DNA of 64,000 nt from NCBI GenBank assembly GCA_943354965.1, contig CALRDN010000005.1:25363-89362 (forward strand). Direction: 5' to 3'. Source of the DNA: Candidatus Peribacteria bacterium (GTDB lineage: Bacteria > Patescibacteriota > Gracilibacteria > UBA1369 > UBA12463). Each line of letters opens with the position of its first letter. The first letter of the stretch is position 1. Below, in pieces: positions 7,622 through 16,381 of this stretch. The notes beneath the pieces were generated by a model. That model made no database searches. It was not told where the DNA came from and saw only the letters and a list, made by a program, of their open reading frames with translations. The position numbers were made by a program, and so were the translations under genes.

Positions 7622-8653
7622 TTATTCGGCGATCCAAGCCTGAACCTGCTTCTGAATATCCTCGTAATTGCCTGTTTTTGGCAGGAGAATCCACTGACCT
7701 TGCTTGTTGTAGGTAGAGTAGACCAAGCCGGATCCTTCGATGACATGGCTCGTTTTGATCGTATAATCGGCTGTTTGTGAGGCTAGGGCCATTGCGTCTG
7801 TAAATGATACATTTGTCTTGATATTCTTGTTGAGATTTTCGTAAAGGCTGCTGAGGATGTTATAGAAATCCCCTGCCTGTAGTCGATCCTTTACGGCACT
7901 GATAACCTCCTGTTGTCGCCTGGATCGATCATAGTCAGAGGTAGATTTGCGGCTACGTGCGTATTTGAGGGCGAGAGCACCATCTAAATGATGAGGTCCT
8001 GCGCTTATAGAAAATACCTCATAATCGATTTTGTTTTTTGGGTACTGATAGTCGCGAATGGCTTTTTCGACATTAATATCAATTCCACCAATAGCATCGA
8101 TAAACTGCGTGAATGCCTTCATATCTACGATAATGAACTTGTCGAGTTTAATATTTGTAACTAGCTCAATTTTTTCCGCTAATTTTTGAATACCGAAGAA
8201 TTCATAAAACTCGTTAATCTTTCTCCCATCAATGGCGAAATCTCGGGGAATGCTTATGAGGGTTACTTCTTTGTTCTTGTTGTTGAGGACGGCGATGATG
8301 ATGGAATCGGTGAGCTGACTATGCTGACCGACGAGCAGATACGCTGTGGTATCGGATGCAGGTACGAGCGATGGAGAACTTGTTGTGACCGTTTGGCTTG
8401 TCTGTTCTGTTGCTACGTCCCCTTTCGTAATTTCTTGCGATAGAGGTATTAGTCGCATTTCGTTTTTTTCAGGCGGTATTGATGTGGTTATATTTCCTGC
8501 CTTCAGATTTCCAATCTCATCTATCAGTACATTGATTTGGGCTTGTTTTAGTTTTAAGTCTTTCACGATATTAATTCCGGATACAAGCATCGTTAGCGTG
8601 GCAATTGATATTACCGTAACGAGTACTGCGAGATTTAATTTCCAGTGTTTCAT
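7622..8653 (-). CDS. LytR-CpsA-Psr (LCP) family protein
   Basis: LCP enzymes transfer lipid-linked polymers onto peptidoglycan at the outer face of the membrane. The protein has 343 residues. A membrane anchor spans about 7-27 and a Ser/Thr-rich linker runs to about 105. The LCP domain follows, with LLVG, L-T-D-S-I-I-I-A, S-I-P-R-D, K-I-N-E-F-Y and Y-A-R-S-R with R-R-Q-Q-E. The first conserved Asp/Arg site (usually LxGxDxR) is GQHSQL, so one metal or phosphate ligand appears altered. The start ATG overlaps the stop of the TraG-like gene (ATGA), so the two are translationally coupled. Confidence 0.9.
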   Translation of the reverse strand: MKHWKLNLAVLVTVISIATLTMLVSGINIVKDLKLKQAQINVLIDEIGNLKAGNITTSIPPEKNEMRLIPLSQEITKGDVATEQTSQTVTTSSPSLVPASDTTAYLLVGQHSQLTDSIIIAVLNNKNKEVTLISIPRDFAIDGRKINEFYEFFGIQKLAEKIELVTNIKLDKFIIVDMKAFTQFIDAIGGIDINVEKAIRDYQYPKNKIDYEVFSISAGPHHLDGALALKYARSRKSTSDYDRSRRQQEVISAVKDRLQAGDFYNILSSLYENLNKNIKTNVSFTDAMALASQTADYTIKTSHVIEGSGLVYSTYNKQGQWILLPKTGNYEDIQKQVQAWIAE

Positions 8654-11385
8654 TGTGGTGTTTGTGTTGGAGTTGTCGGTACTGCCGGTGCAGCTGGTTC
8701 TGGAGTGGACACGATGGGTGTTTGAGGCTCTGTAGGCGCAGGAGTTGCTTCGACTCCGAGTGTTGCTGCGAGTGCTCCTTCAGTTGTCTCCGGTGGTGTT
8801 TCCGGTTCGGCCTCGATACCGATTCTCGCCATGATTTCTTGCTCAACGAAGTCGTGTTTACGGCCGTACTTCATACGAGCGTACTCACGAACGATTGCTC
8901 CAATCTTCTTATTCTCACCCTTCTTATCCCAAATGGTTTCGAGAGAGAATGGACGGGAGGTGGTATTATTAATATTAAGTTTTACGTAGGCTTTATAGTT
9001 GGAGATACCCACGAGATCTTGCTCTGTAACGATTGGGGCAAATTCTTTTGCGAGGTATTCAGCATCTTCCGCGCCCACCTTGAAGGCGCAAATGGTACCA
9101 ACGTTACCGAAGACGGCATCGCGGATTTGCGTGTTACTCGAGCCTGTTTTGGTCACTACGAGCTGACTGATATACTGATGAGCCATGATCAACGCGAGAT
9201 GGTACTTACGAGCCTCAGATAGAATTGATGCAAAGCTTTCTGTGGCAAAGTTCTGGAACTCATCTACATAGAGGTAGAAGTCACGTCGTTGTTCTTCCGG
9301 GATATCGGCACGACTCATGGCTGCCATCTGAATACGAGCTACCATGATCAAACCGAGAAGCTGCGTGTTGAGGTCACCGATCTTACCCTTTGAGAGGTTC
9401 ACGAGGAGAATTTTCCCGGAGTCCATACACTCACGGAAGTTAAAGGCGGACTTTGGCTGTCCAATCGTATTACGCATAATGGAGTTCGTAATAAACGGAC
9501 CGAATTTTGCAGAGAAGTACGGGATCATTTCCTGCTTTTCTCTATCGCCGGTTTCGGCATACTCATGCTTCCAGAATGAGAGAACAACCGGGTTTTTCGC
9601 CTTACTGATTTTGTAATTTCTGAATTCCGTATCCACAAAGATTCTTGGGACGTCGATAAGTGTTGCACCCTCGTCCGGGTCCTCCATGAGCGTCAAGCAG
9701 GCATTACGGAAGTAGTGCTGAATACGAGGTCCAAAGATCTCATCACCGAATAACTTGATAAAGATCTCTGTCGCCTGGCTCGAGGCGAGGTCCTGCTCTT
9801 CCGGCGTCTTGGCCTCGAGAATATTGAGACCCATAGGTCTGTCAGTATCACCGGCATCGAATATGACTACATCCTTTACTCGCTCCTTTGGAACATAGTT
9901 TAAAGCATCCTCAATCAAGTCTCCATGCGGGTCGATGACACAGATTCCCTCTCCGTTTTTGATATCCTGACGAATCATATAACTCAAGAGCGAAGACTTA
10001 CCTGAACCGGATTTACCAATGATATACTGGTGACGAGCGCGATCTTTCTTCAGGAAGACGACCGGCTTGATCACACCTCGATAACTGTTATTTCCGAGCA
10101 TCATGCCTTCCATACCCATATCAGCCGGGACTGGCAGCTTCTTGTACGAGAGCCACATGATAGACGGCGTGAAGTTATACTTGCCATCCGGAAAGTGGTA
10201 TACCGTTGCGAGCTCTTCTTCCGAGAGAATATTTTCCCTCTCTCCCCACCCGAAGATTCTTGTTTCCAAAATTCTTTTATTAAAGTTCCGTAACATATAC
10301 ATGTTATTGATGAAGTCAATTGGAATGACTCTACGAGTGTCGAATCCATTTGATCCCTCATCGTTAACGGAGTTGATAGCGATCTCCATACTACTCATCA
10401 TTTTCTGTGCTTTCTCTTCGGTAGAAGAGGATGCGATCATTCTGATGACTACGTGAAAATTAGATTGCTGGGACTTTTCACCCATTCTTTTTGCCGTGTC
10501 TTCTTTGCTCGCGATCATACGTACCATACCTCGCTGATAATAGTCTTCTCCTTTTTCTTGCTTCTGGTCGTCCTTTCCTTTTGCGGCTAGTGAAAATAAA
10601 TCTCCGATGAATCCAAGTATTGATGATCCCTTTGGATTTCCTTCACTATCTACAGGTCTTCCCTGAAATATGGCTTCACTTACTTTCAAAGCTTTGTTTG
10701 CAATTTTTTTCGCGGCAGGTCTCATGATTATTTGAATGCCCCCCACTTCATCTTCGTCCATCTTGGTGAAGATATTCGTAATAGCATTGAGCGGGTCATT
10801 TTCAATTGTTTTGAATGTTTTGATGGGGAACCAGTATTTTTCCTTTTGCTTAACGTAGAAGCATTTAATGAAATTTGTGTCGGTTTTTTTGATATAAATC
10901 GGGCTCACTGGCTCAATCTCGGCACTTGGATATAGTGACGTAATTTGTTTTTCGATTAGTGCACTGTAACTTTCGACCGTTACGACATAGAAGTTGATTA
11001 TTTTCTTTTCTACGATAATTTCAAAGGAGAATATATCAGAGTGGAAGAAGAATCTTCGTACCATGTTCATGATGTTGAGGCCGCGAAGCTCGTAGAGCGA
11101 GCGGTAGCACTGCTGCATGATGGCTATTTTTTCTTTTAGGTCCTTCTGGACTTCCTTCTCCTTATCCTTCTGCGAGTCTTCACGTGGAAGTGTTACCTTG
11201 AAATAGACATTTTTTACATGCCCTATATACAAGTATCGAAGGAACCAAGATAAAAAGTGGAGCGCAAGGGGTACTCCAATAACTACTACTATGATCGCAA
11301 TTGGATTTGCTTTTGTGAAGCTCCAGACGATGTTCCAGTAGTGAGAAATGAGAGCCGTATCGATGTTTATTTTTGGAAGCGTCAT
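8650..11385 (-). CDS. Membrane-anchored TraG/VirD4-VirB4-like ATPase, paralogue 1
   Basis: A protein of 911 residues. One N-terminal membrane region (about 29-55) is followed by a family-specific alpha/beta region and a HerA/FtsK-type P-loop ATPase with Walker A GKSGSGKSS near 455, DPHGDLIED after it, and Walker B FYLYVDEFQN near 707, then S-E-A-R-K-Y and A-H-Q-Y. The C-terminus (after about 860) is a Pro/Thr/Glu-rich tail. Families of this build act as coupling proteins or DNA pumps in type IV secretion and conjugation. No other secretion gene is nearby. A close paralogue lies at 36796-39342. It heads an operon with the LCP gene, driven by the promoter at 11423-11451. Confidence 0.82.
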   Translation of the reverse strand: MTLPKINIDTALISHYWNIVWSFTKANPIAIIVVVIGVPLALHFLSWFLRYLYIGHVKNVYFKVTLPREDSQKDKEKEVQKDLKEKIAIMQQCYRSLYELRGLNIMNMVRRFFFHSDIFSFEIIVEKKIINFYVVTVESYSALIEKQITSLYPSAEIEPVSPIYIKKTDTNFIKCFYVKQKEKYWFPIKTFKTIENDPLNAITNIFTKMDEDEVGGIQIIMRPAAKKIANKALKVSEAIFQGRPVDSEGNPKGSSILGFIGDLFSLAAKGKDDQKQEKGEDYYQRGMVRMIASKEDTAKRMGEKSQQSNFHVVIRMIASSSTEEKAQKMMSSMEIAINSVNDEGSNGFDTRRVIPIDFINNMYMLRNFNKRILETRIFGWGERENILSEEELATVYHFPDGKYNFTPSIMWLSYKKLPVPADMGMEGMMLGNNSYRGVIKPVVFLKKDRARHQYIIGKSGSGKSSLLSYMIRQDIKNGEGICVIDPHGDLIEDALNYVPKERVKDVVIFDAGDTDRPMGLNILEAKTPEEQDLASSQATEIFIKLFGDEIFGPRIQHYFRNACLTLMEDPDEGATLIDVPRIFVDTEFRNYKISKAKNPVVLSFWKHEYAETGDREKQEMIPYFSAKFGPFITNSIMRNTIGQPKSAFNFRECMDSGKILLVNLSKGKIGDLNTQLLGLIMVARIQMAAMSRADIPEEQRRDFYLYVDEFQNFATESFASILSEARKYHLALIMAHQYISQLVVTKTGSSNTQIRDAVFGNVGTICAFKVGAEDAEYLAKEFAPIVTEQDLVGISNYKAYVKLNINNTTSRPFSLETIWDKKGENKKIGAIVREYARMKYGRKHDFVEQEIMARIGIEAEPETPPETTEGALAATLGVEATPAPTEPQTPIVSTPEPAAPAVPTTPTQTPQ

Positions 11386-11422
11386 TTGTTGGTTTTGGTT
11401 TTAGCCTTTTTTACTTCTTTTC

Positions 11423-11451
11423 ATTATATCATATTTTAGCTTTGGCGGCAA
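11423..11451 (-). promoter_or_regulatory. Promoter of the TraG-like/LCP operon
   Basis: On the minus strand -35 TTGCCG (11446-11451) is 17 bases from -10 TATAAT (11423-11428), which is preceded by TGA (extended -10). The start codon is at 11385, giving a leader of about 30 bases. Confidence 0.75.
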
Positions 11452-11563
11452 GGGTGGTGGCTTGCTTGTCACGTGATTTCTTTGGTTTTTTTTCAGCTTC
11501 AAAAAGTCACATATTATTCAAATATAGTATAATATTAGTTTCTGCGTGCGCAGAAGTTGCTCG

Positions 11564-11908
11564 TTATCTACCTAATACCGCTCCAATTACCTCGTCTAGG
11601 TGACAGTATCCTTTTTTGAATACACCTGCGCACTTCAACTTTATGTCCGGGTTGAGGCTTTCCGGAAGCGTACTGAGAACTACAACTCTGATATTTTTCT
11701 CTAGAGCAGCCTGGGCGACGGCTTCCCCATCGCCACGATGTGGCATATGCAAGTCGGTGAGCACGGCGTCGATGTTTTCATTTTTGAGGATTTCCAGTGC
11801 CTGCTCCTTGTCTTGAGCTTCAAAAACCTCCGTGTTCTTTCGTAACATCACCGCCAGTTCGTTTCGGAGGGCGTCGTTATCTTCCGCTATGAGAATATTT
11901 TTTCGCAT
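11564..11908 (-). CDS. Stand-alone response-regulator receiver domain
   Basis: A protein of 114 residues from the ATG at 11908. A longer frame from 11938 lies inside the methyltransferase gene. It consists only of a CheY-like receiver: acidic pair in ILIAEDND, phospho-acceptor Asp in VLTDLHMP, Ser/Thr in VVVLST and Lys in GVFKKGY. There is no output domain, so it would act through a partner protein. The ATG shares one base with the stop of the upstream methyltransferase gene (TAATG), which means coupled translation. No histidine kinase is in the window. Confidence 0.88.
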   Translation of the reverse strand: MRKNILIAEDNDALRNELAVMLRKNTEVFEAQDKEQALEILKNENIDAVLTDLHMPHRGDGEAVAQAALEKNIRVVVLSTLPESLNPDIKLKCAGVFKKGYCHLDEVIGAVLGR

Positions 11909-13023
11909 TACTTTGAGAGAAATGAGTAGAGATAGCACTTGATTCCTCCATTGAATAATTTTCTATTCTTGTCGGCTGGTCGGCCAAAGAGCTGGGGGAA
12001 GTTTTCACTCGGAGTGATGATGAAGAGCGAACAGTTTCTTGATTGTGCGAACTCCTTCCCAAATTCTCGATACATTTTTTCAACAGATGGCTTATCTTCC
12101 AGTCGTTCGCCGTACGGTGGATTACAGATGAAGGTGGTGTTTTCAAACTTGGCAAAGTCGATATCGTGGAAGTCTGTGCACTGGAAGTTAATATTTCTGA
12201 AACCTGCATTGCCGGCGTTTCCCCCTGCTGTTCGAAGTATCCCCGCGTCGATATCAAAACCATAGATTCGCAGTTTTACCTCTGATTTTTTCTCCGCTTG
12301 AGCCTCTTCATGGATGTTCTTAAACATATTTTGGTCTATCCATGGCCACTTTTCGAAAGCAAATGTTCGATTGAGGCCGGGCGCTATATTCTGCGCCATG
12401 AGTGCCGCCTCGATGAGAATTGTTCCGCTTCCGCAAAATGGATCGACTAACGTGCGATCAGGAGTCCAGTCCGAGAGCTTCACCATCGCCGCAGCGAGCG
12501 TCTCCTTCATTGGTGCTTCGTTGGTCTTGGTACGGTAGCCACGTTTATGGAGACTATCGCCCGAGGAGTCGATCGTAATGACGAACTGATCTTTGTTCGA
12601 CTTCACCATGATCTGATAGGTGGCCCCTGAATTTTCCGAGAGAATTTCGCTCTTATGTTTCAATTGAAGTCTCTTTACTACTGATTTTTTTACAATACTT
12701 TGGATGGCCGGTTCGGAGTGGAGTATAGATTTCACACTCGTGGCGTCTACGGGAAAAGCGTCACTCTTGCCAATATACTTCTCCCATGGGAGTACTCCTA
12801 CCATGTCGAATAGCTCATCAAATGTTGTCGCCTGGAACTCCCCCATCTTTATCTGAATACGATCGGCGCAGCGGAGCCAGAGGTTGGCTTGTATCATTGC
12901 CTTCTCGTCACCCTCAAAGGTGATCCTTCCATCCTCGGTTTTGAGAATAGGCAGGCCCAGCTTCTTGAGCTCATCCTGTACGAGCTTTTCCAGTCCAAAG
13001 GCGCATGTAGCAATCAGTTCCAT
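11908..13023 (-). CDS. THUMP-domain class I RNA methyltransferase (RlmL/YpsC-like)
   Basis: A protein of 371 residues. The N-terminal region (about 1-150) matches the ferredoxin-like plus THUMP part of RlmL/YpsC proteins (M-E-L-I-A-T-C-A-F-G-L-E). The C-terminal Rossmann methyltransferase has RGYR, DPFCGSGTILIEAALMA for SAM binding, GFDID and the catalytic NPPYGERL. Family members make N2-methylguanosine in 23S rRNA (G2445-type). The substrate here is inferred. It lies 16 bases behind the NUDIX gene and overlaps the receiver gene by one base. Confidence 0.9.
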   Translation of the reverse strand: MELIATCAFGLEKLVQDELKKLGLPILKTEDGRITFEGDEKAMIQANLWLRCADRIQIKMGEFQATTFDELFDMVGVLPWEKYIGKSDAFPVDATSVKSILHSEPAIQSIVKKSVVKRLQLKHKSEILSENSGATYQIMVKSNKDQFVITIDSSGDSLHKRGYRTKTNEAPMKETLAAAMVKLSDWTPDRTLVDPFCGSGTILIEAALMAQNIAPGLNRTFAFEKWPWIDQNMFKNIHEEAQAEKKSEVKLRIYGFDIDAGILRTAGGNAGNAGFRNINFQCTDFHDIDFAKFENTTFICNPPYGERLEDKPSVEKMYREFGKEFAQSRNCSLFIITPSENFPQLFGRPADKNRKLFNGGIKCYLYSFLSK

Positions 13024-13039
13024 GCGCGTACTGTACCTT

Positions 13040-13480
13040 TTATTCGGAAATTTTGAAATAGTGCTTTATACAGGCGTCCAAATCGGTAATCAGCTTCATT
13101 TGAAGCGCTTCTTGCGGAGTAACCCATTTATAATCTTTGTGCTCGCTTGGCCTTAGAATGATTTCTGGTCTTTCCGTATAGGATGTAGAAAACGAGTGAT
13201 ACAGAAAATCATACTCGGGATAACGAACGTGCAAACTGTCGTGAAATGTAATGTCTTGGCCTGGAATAATTAGCCCTGTTTCTTCCTGTATTTCGCGAAT
13301 CATTCCTTCATGAATGGACTCACCTTTCTCTCTCTTCCCTGCCGGTAATCCCCAAACATTTGGCTGTAAATCGTCCGAGTCCTGACGGTGGAGCAGTAGT
13401 ATTTTTCCATCATGTATCAAGAAGCAACTCACTACCTCGAAGCGTGGATTGAAGTCCGATGGAGATTGAGAGTGGAGCAT
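13040..13480 (-). CDS. NUDIX hydrolase
   Basis: A protein of 146 residues with a complete Nudix box: G in AGKREKGES, then R-E-I-Q-E-E-T-G-L at about residues 60-70, plus W-G-L-P-A-G before it. Nudix enzymes hydrolyse nucleoside diphosphates linked to another group. The substrate cannot be read from sequence. It stands between three unknown genes and the THUMP methyltransferase in one closely packed minus-strand operon. Confidence 0.9.
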   Translation of the reverse strand: MLHSQSPSDFNPRFEVVSCFLIHDGKILLLHRQDSDDLQPNVWGLPAGKREKGESIHEGMIREIQEETGLIIPGQDITFHDSLHVRYPEYDFLYHSFSTSYTERPEIILRPSEHKDYKWVTPQEALQMKLITDLDACIKHYFKISE

Positions 13481-13484
13481 GATG

Positions 13485-14054
13485 TTATTTTTCTAATTTC
13501 TTTTGTTCAGTTTTTCCTAATCTTAGGACTCCTTCAATCATTGACCTTCCCCATTCCACAAGCGATCTGATGGCAATTTCTGTTTTTACTGCGCTGGGTT
13601 GAGCATTGATATATCTTTTTACGGCACGCATTTTTCCGCCGCGTGATTCTTCATAAAATTTATGTACAAATGCCATACCTTCCGGAGTGTCTGCCTCAAT
13701 GTGTTGCGCAATTTCTCTCGCGTTATATTTTTTTGGATTTGAAACAATAAACATATTCTCTGCAACCGGCCTATCTTGAATTGGGGCATGTTTTACGACA
13801 TCGAGAAGATCTCTTTTTGCATTTTTTAAAACTTCTGCCTTTTTCTCTCTATATAAGGTAATCAATGAGAATACGGCTGGGTCGCGTGCTGTCATTTTTC
13901 TTATGAGCTCATCTCGCGAAAATGATCCGACTCCAGGAATTTTCATGCCTTGACTCCTGCTTAATTTGGAAATCATCGTAATCATCTTTCCGAGTTCCTC
14001 CTCGGTAACTTCTGCCATTCCTCCACTTTCTACGTCCGTTTTTGTTTCTACCAT
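13485..14054 (-). CDS. Unrecognised protein, 189 residues
   Basis: I do not recognise this family. The protein is soluble, charged and predicted mostly helical, with no signal peptide or membrane segment. It ends in a Lys/Glu-rich tail (TEQKKLEK). It is the third gene of a tight operon (15 bases behind the 275-residue gene, 4 bases before the NUDIX gene). The close spacing and coding-like composition support a real gene. Function unknown. Confidence 0.65.
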   Translation of the reverse strand: MVETKTDVESGGMAEVTEEELGKMITMISKLSRSQGMKIPGVGSFSRDELIRKMTARDPAVFSLITLYREKKAEVLKNAKRDLLDVVKHAPIQDRPVAENMFIVSNPKKYNAREIAQHIEADTPEGMAFVHKFYEESRGGKMRAVKRYINAQPSAVKTEIAIRSLVEWGRSMIEGVLRLGKTEQKKLEK

Positions 14055-14069
14055 ATTTTTTTATGAGAT

Positions 14070-14897
14070 TTATAGCGCAGACTTTGCTGCAGGGTCTCTC
14101 AGGTTAGCAAACATTCTCTCCCATTCCATATCAGAATATCCCATCTGAATTCCCAATGGAACATGTCCTAAATCTCTTTTGGCCATTGCAATGAGGTCAA
14201 CTGGATTTAACGTTGAATATGTAGCCATTCTTTCCTTGTGACTTAATCCACCACCGCTGAGCCTCGTGACATCACGTCTTAAGGAAGCAAAAGTGAGATC
14301 CCCTCTATGTAAAATATTCGTCGCCAAATTTTTCAGGATTGCATTCAGTGTCTCGGTATAATCCGGGCTAAATTGCATCAATAAATTTCGTGCTTCATCG
14401 CTGAGTAAGTCAGCATGACTCATTTCCTTATCATGCCGAAGAGTGGTTGAGAATGTTAATGTTTCGCTCCCTAGATGTAATACATCTCCTTTCCCGCCTT
14501 TTTCTTCTGCTGGTATTCCGGATCTCAGGGATAATATATCCCAGACTGCTCCTCCTATTTTGTGTCGAAATATAATTATGAGTTTATTTGTAGAGAGTGT
14601 AGAGGCACGGGCAAGCGGTATTTCTTGATATGCGTCCCTTTCGTTACGGGCATGATTATGACGAGGTATTACCGGGACTACCTCCAAGACCTCTCGATCC
14701 ACATAACTTGCTTCCTGGATTGCCATGAGGAGATTTCCGATAATGGCATTTATCTGCGCAAGAGATGTTTCAGGAATTCCAATACTATTTGCTGCACTTA
14801 TGTACTGAGTATTTTTGAAATCAGAAGGCGTGACAATCTCACCCTTATCCGAAAGGCTTTTGAATTGTCCATCGAGATGTAATGATCCGTATGACAT
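14070..14897 (-). CDS. Unrecognised protein, 275 residues
   Basis: No family is recognised. The protein is soluble, mixed alpha/beta in appearance, without membrane segments. It has 3 bases of spacing behind the 74-residue gene and 15 before the 189-residue gene. The trio appears to be one functional unit that may be transcribed through into NUDIX, methyltransferase and receiver genes. Function unknown. Confidence 0.65.
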   Translation of the reverse strand: MSYGSLHLDGQFKSLSDKGEIVTPSDFKNTQYISAANSIGIPETSLAQINAIIGNLLMAIQEASYVDREVLEVVPVIPRHNHARNERDAYQEIPLARASTLSTNKLIIIFRHKIGGAVWDILSLRSGIPAEEKGGKGDVLHLGSETLTFSTTLRHDKEMSHADLLSDEARNLLMQFSPDYTETLNAILKNLATNILHRGDLTFASLRRDVTRLSGGGLSHKERMATYSTLNPVDLIAMAKRDLGHVPLGIQMGYSDMEWERMFANLRDPAAKSAL

Positions 14898-14900
14898 GGT

Positions 14901-15125
14901 TTATAGCGTTGGATAATCATTAATCACATTCTGGAGTAACTCTATTGCTCCTTTATTTTGCATTAATGCTATGGCCCTTCGCGCCTCACGAATATAGAGA
15001 GACCTTATATTATTTCCATCTGAATCTCCGCAGGGTTTGGCAATATGCGTAAGCAAAAAGAGTGCATGCTGCATATCTAGCAGGCTATCTTTCATTGGTT
15101 GATCTGGTGTCTCTCCTAAGCTCAT
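14901..15125 (-). CDS. Small unrecognised protein, 74 residues
   Basis: The first gene of the minus-strand operon. It is short and helical (L-L-D-M-Q-H-A-L-F-L-L and R-R-A-I-A-L-M), with no recognised motif. A purine-rich AAGGAGG sits just upstream on the other strand, not on its own, so translation lacks an obvious ribosome-binding site. It is supported mainly by its position three bases before the next gene. Confidence 0.5.
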   Translation of the reverse strand: MSLGETPDQPMKDSLLDMQHALFLLTHIAKPCGDSDGNNIRSLYIREARRAIALMQNKGAIELLQNVINDYPTL

Positions 15126-15289
15126 ATTTTTTCAAATAAGGAGGAGAGTGTATCAATTCCCGTGCCTTGAGGCAATATTTTTCATTTTGTATGATTTTGA
15201 TGAATTTGCCACTATAAAATTCATGATTTTGCTGTTCTATGTCAGCTTTTTGTTAGATCCATGGTGTAGCGTTGTAATTACCAGATTCC

Positions 15290-15360
15290 GGGGGTTTGCC
15301 GGTGCACTCACTGGACTCGTCATTCCAGTGATACGGGTTCGACTCCCGTAACCTCCACCA
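15290..15360 (+). ncRNA. tRNA-like 3' module with G3:U70 pair (degenerate tRNA-Ala or tmRNA 3' end)
   Basis: GGGGGTT (15290-15296) can pair with AACCTCC near the 3' end with one G:U at position 3:70, the alanine identity element. A perfect T-arm (ACGGG/CCCGT around TTCGACT) and ACCA follow. Between them a perfect 8-bp stem (TCACTGGA/TCCAGTGA) with an 8-base loop replaces the normal anticodon arm, and no proper D-arm can be drawn. A strong terminator follows at 15376-15412. No tmRNA tag-coding region or 5' half is visible upstream, so this is a relic, an attachment-site fragment, or an aberrant RNA. The spacer 15126-15289 holds nothing else I can name. Confidence 0.45.
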
Positions 15361-15432
15361 GTCTGGGAGACGAAGAAAAAGAGCTACCTAAACAGTTAGG
15401 TGGCTCTTTTTTGGGAACTCACTGGACTCGTC
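15306..15432 (+). repeat. 16-bp direct repeat flanking the tRNA-like 3' half
   Basis: ACTCACTGGACTCGTC occurs at 15306-15321, inside the tRNA-like module, and again at 15417-15432, just after its terminator. The spacing is 111 bases. This looks like a recombination or duplication scar. Confidence 0.7.
15376..15412 (+). terminator. Rho-independent terminator
   Basis: An 11-bp stem (GAGC-T-ACCTAA with TTAGGT-G-GCTC) has a 4-base loop ACAG, an A-run before it and TTTTTT after it. It ends the tRNA-like transcript and could also serve the opposing operon that ends at 15452. Confidence 0.85.
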
Positions 15433-15451
15433 GGTGCTATTATAGCATATA

Positions 15452-15718
15452 TTATTTATTCTTCAAAAGATCTATATCAATCTCGAGGTTCTCGGCGTTC
15501 TGCCTAATAGTCATTTTGGCATCCTCGATAGCCCTATTATACATATCCTTCGAGAGAGCCTCCTGGAAAAAATCTAGGATTTCCCCAGCGGCCAGCATGC
15601 CAATCTCCTCACCTCTTTCTTTTTCGAAGTAGGTTGTGATTTCTCTGATGAAGCCTGAACGCCTTTCTTTGCTTAAGATATCACACTTTCGTTTAATGGT
15701 TGCCATAAATATGTACAT
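15452..15718 (-). CDS. DUF2164 family protein
   Basis: A protein of 88 residues, or 84 if it starts at 15706. It matches the DUF2164 pattern Y-F-E-K-E-R-x-E-E-I-G-x-L-A-A-x-x-I-L-D-F-F, followed by Y-N-x-A-I-x-D-A. The family's function is unknown. The ATG at 15718 immediately follows the stop of the upstream gene (TAAATG), which favours the longer form. It is last in a five-gene operon headed by dtd and glyQS. Confidence 0.85.
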   Translation of the reverse strand: MYIFMATIKRKCDILSKERRSGFIREITTYFEKERGEEIGMLAAGEILDFFQEALSKDMYNRAIEDAKMTIRQNAENLEIDIDLLKNK

Positions 15719-15970
15719 TTATAATTCGGCAAACTCCGATGGAGTGCCGTTGTGAAACTCGTCAAAACTTTCTTTTGTGACTTCCTGGAAGTTATTTATA
15801 GTAATATTCGTATCTTGTCCGGCATCTTTATCGAATACTGCTTTTATTTTATTTTTTGCCTCGAGAATCGGAAAGAAGTTTTTGTCCGTTGAAAACACGG
15901 ACATATGCGTAAAATGCTGATGCGTAGCATTTATGACGAGCGTGAAATTGACGAAGTAATATTTTTTCAT
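15719..15970 (-). CDS. Small unrecognised protein, 83 residues
   Basis: No family is recognised. The N-terminal half looks like beta strands (YYFVNFTLVINA, H-Q-H-F-T-H-M-S-V-F-S) and the C-terminal half is acidic. There are four bases between it and the upstream gene and none between it and the DUF2164 gene. Operon position supports it. Function unknown. Confidence 0.6.
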   Translation of the reverse strand: MKKYYFVNFTLVINATHQHFTHMSVFSTDKNFFPILEAKNKIKAVFDKDAGQDTNITINNFQEVTKESFDEFHNGTPSEFAEL

Positions 15971-15974
15971 AGCG

Positions 15975-16373
15975 TTATACGTTTAATGAATATTTCATAA
16001 TTGTAAAAGCAGATTCATCCTTCTTCTTTTCATTATATATGACTGAAAATGCTTCATTTACGTCGTTTACGCAATGCCCAATTACTATTCCTTGAGGAGT
16101 AATCTCTCCAAGATCACGAGTCTGCTCGAGTTTCATTGATAGTCCACGATCTCGTAATAGGTCTGCTAGCTTAGACATTCCCAGTACTGTCTTCATGGCT
16201 TTATCTATCTCAGCACGTAATATTTTTATTTTTGATATCTTTGTACATCGACGACAAACCTTTTCACAGCACCTATCCCGACCTTCACCTATAAGGTCTC
16301 GAAGTAGTTTTTGCTGCTTGATCATTGGGGAATCAAGGAAGTTTCGAAGGGCCGAGAGAATGTTTAGGGTCAT
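15975..16373 (-). CDS. Unrecognised protein with a cysteine cluster, 132 residues
   Basis: Near residues 34-43 it carries C-C-E-K-V-C-R-R-C, which could bind a metal such as zinc. The rest is helical and charged with no recognised domain. It begins eight bases after glyQS, so it is probably co-transcribed with it. Function unknown. Confidence 0.6.
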   Translation of the reverse strand: MTLNILSALRNFLDSPMIKQQKLLRDLIGEGRDRCCEKVCRRCTKISKIKILRAEIDKAMKTVLGMSKLADLLRDRGLSMKLEQTRDLGEITPQGIVIGHCVNDVNEAFSVIYNEKKKDESAFTIMKYSLNV

Positions 16374-16381
16374 ATACTTAT

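Noticed and set aside
15126..15360. Complete tmRNA gene
   Set aside because: Only the acceptor/T-arm end fits. There is no D-loop analogue (TTCGAC after the 5' acceptor), no tag reading frame ending in A-L-A-A or A-A, and the distance is too short.
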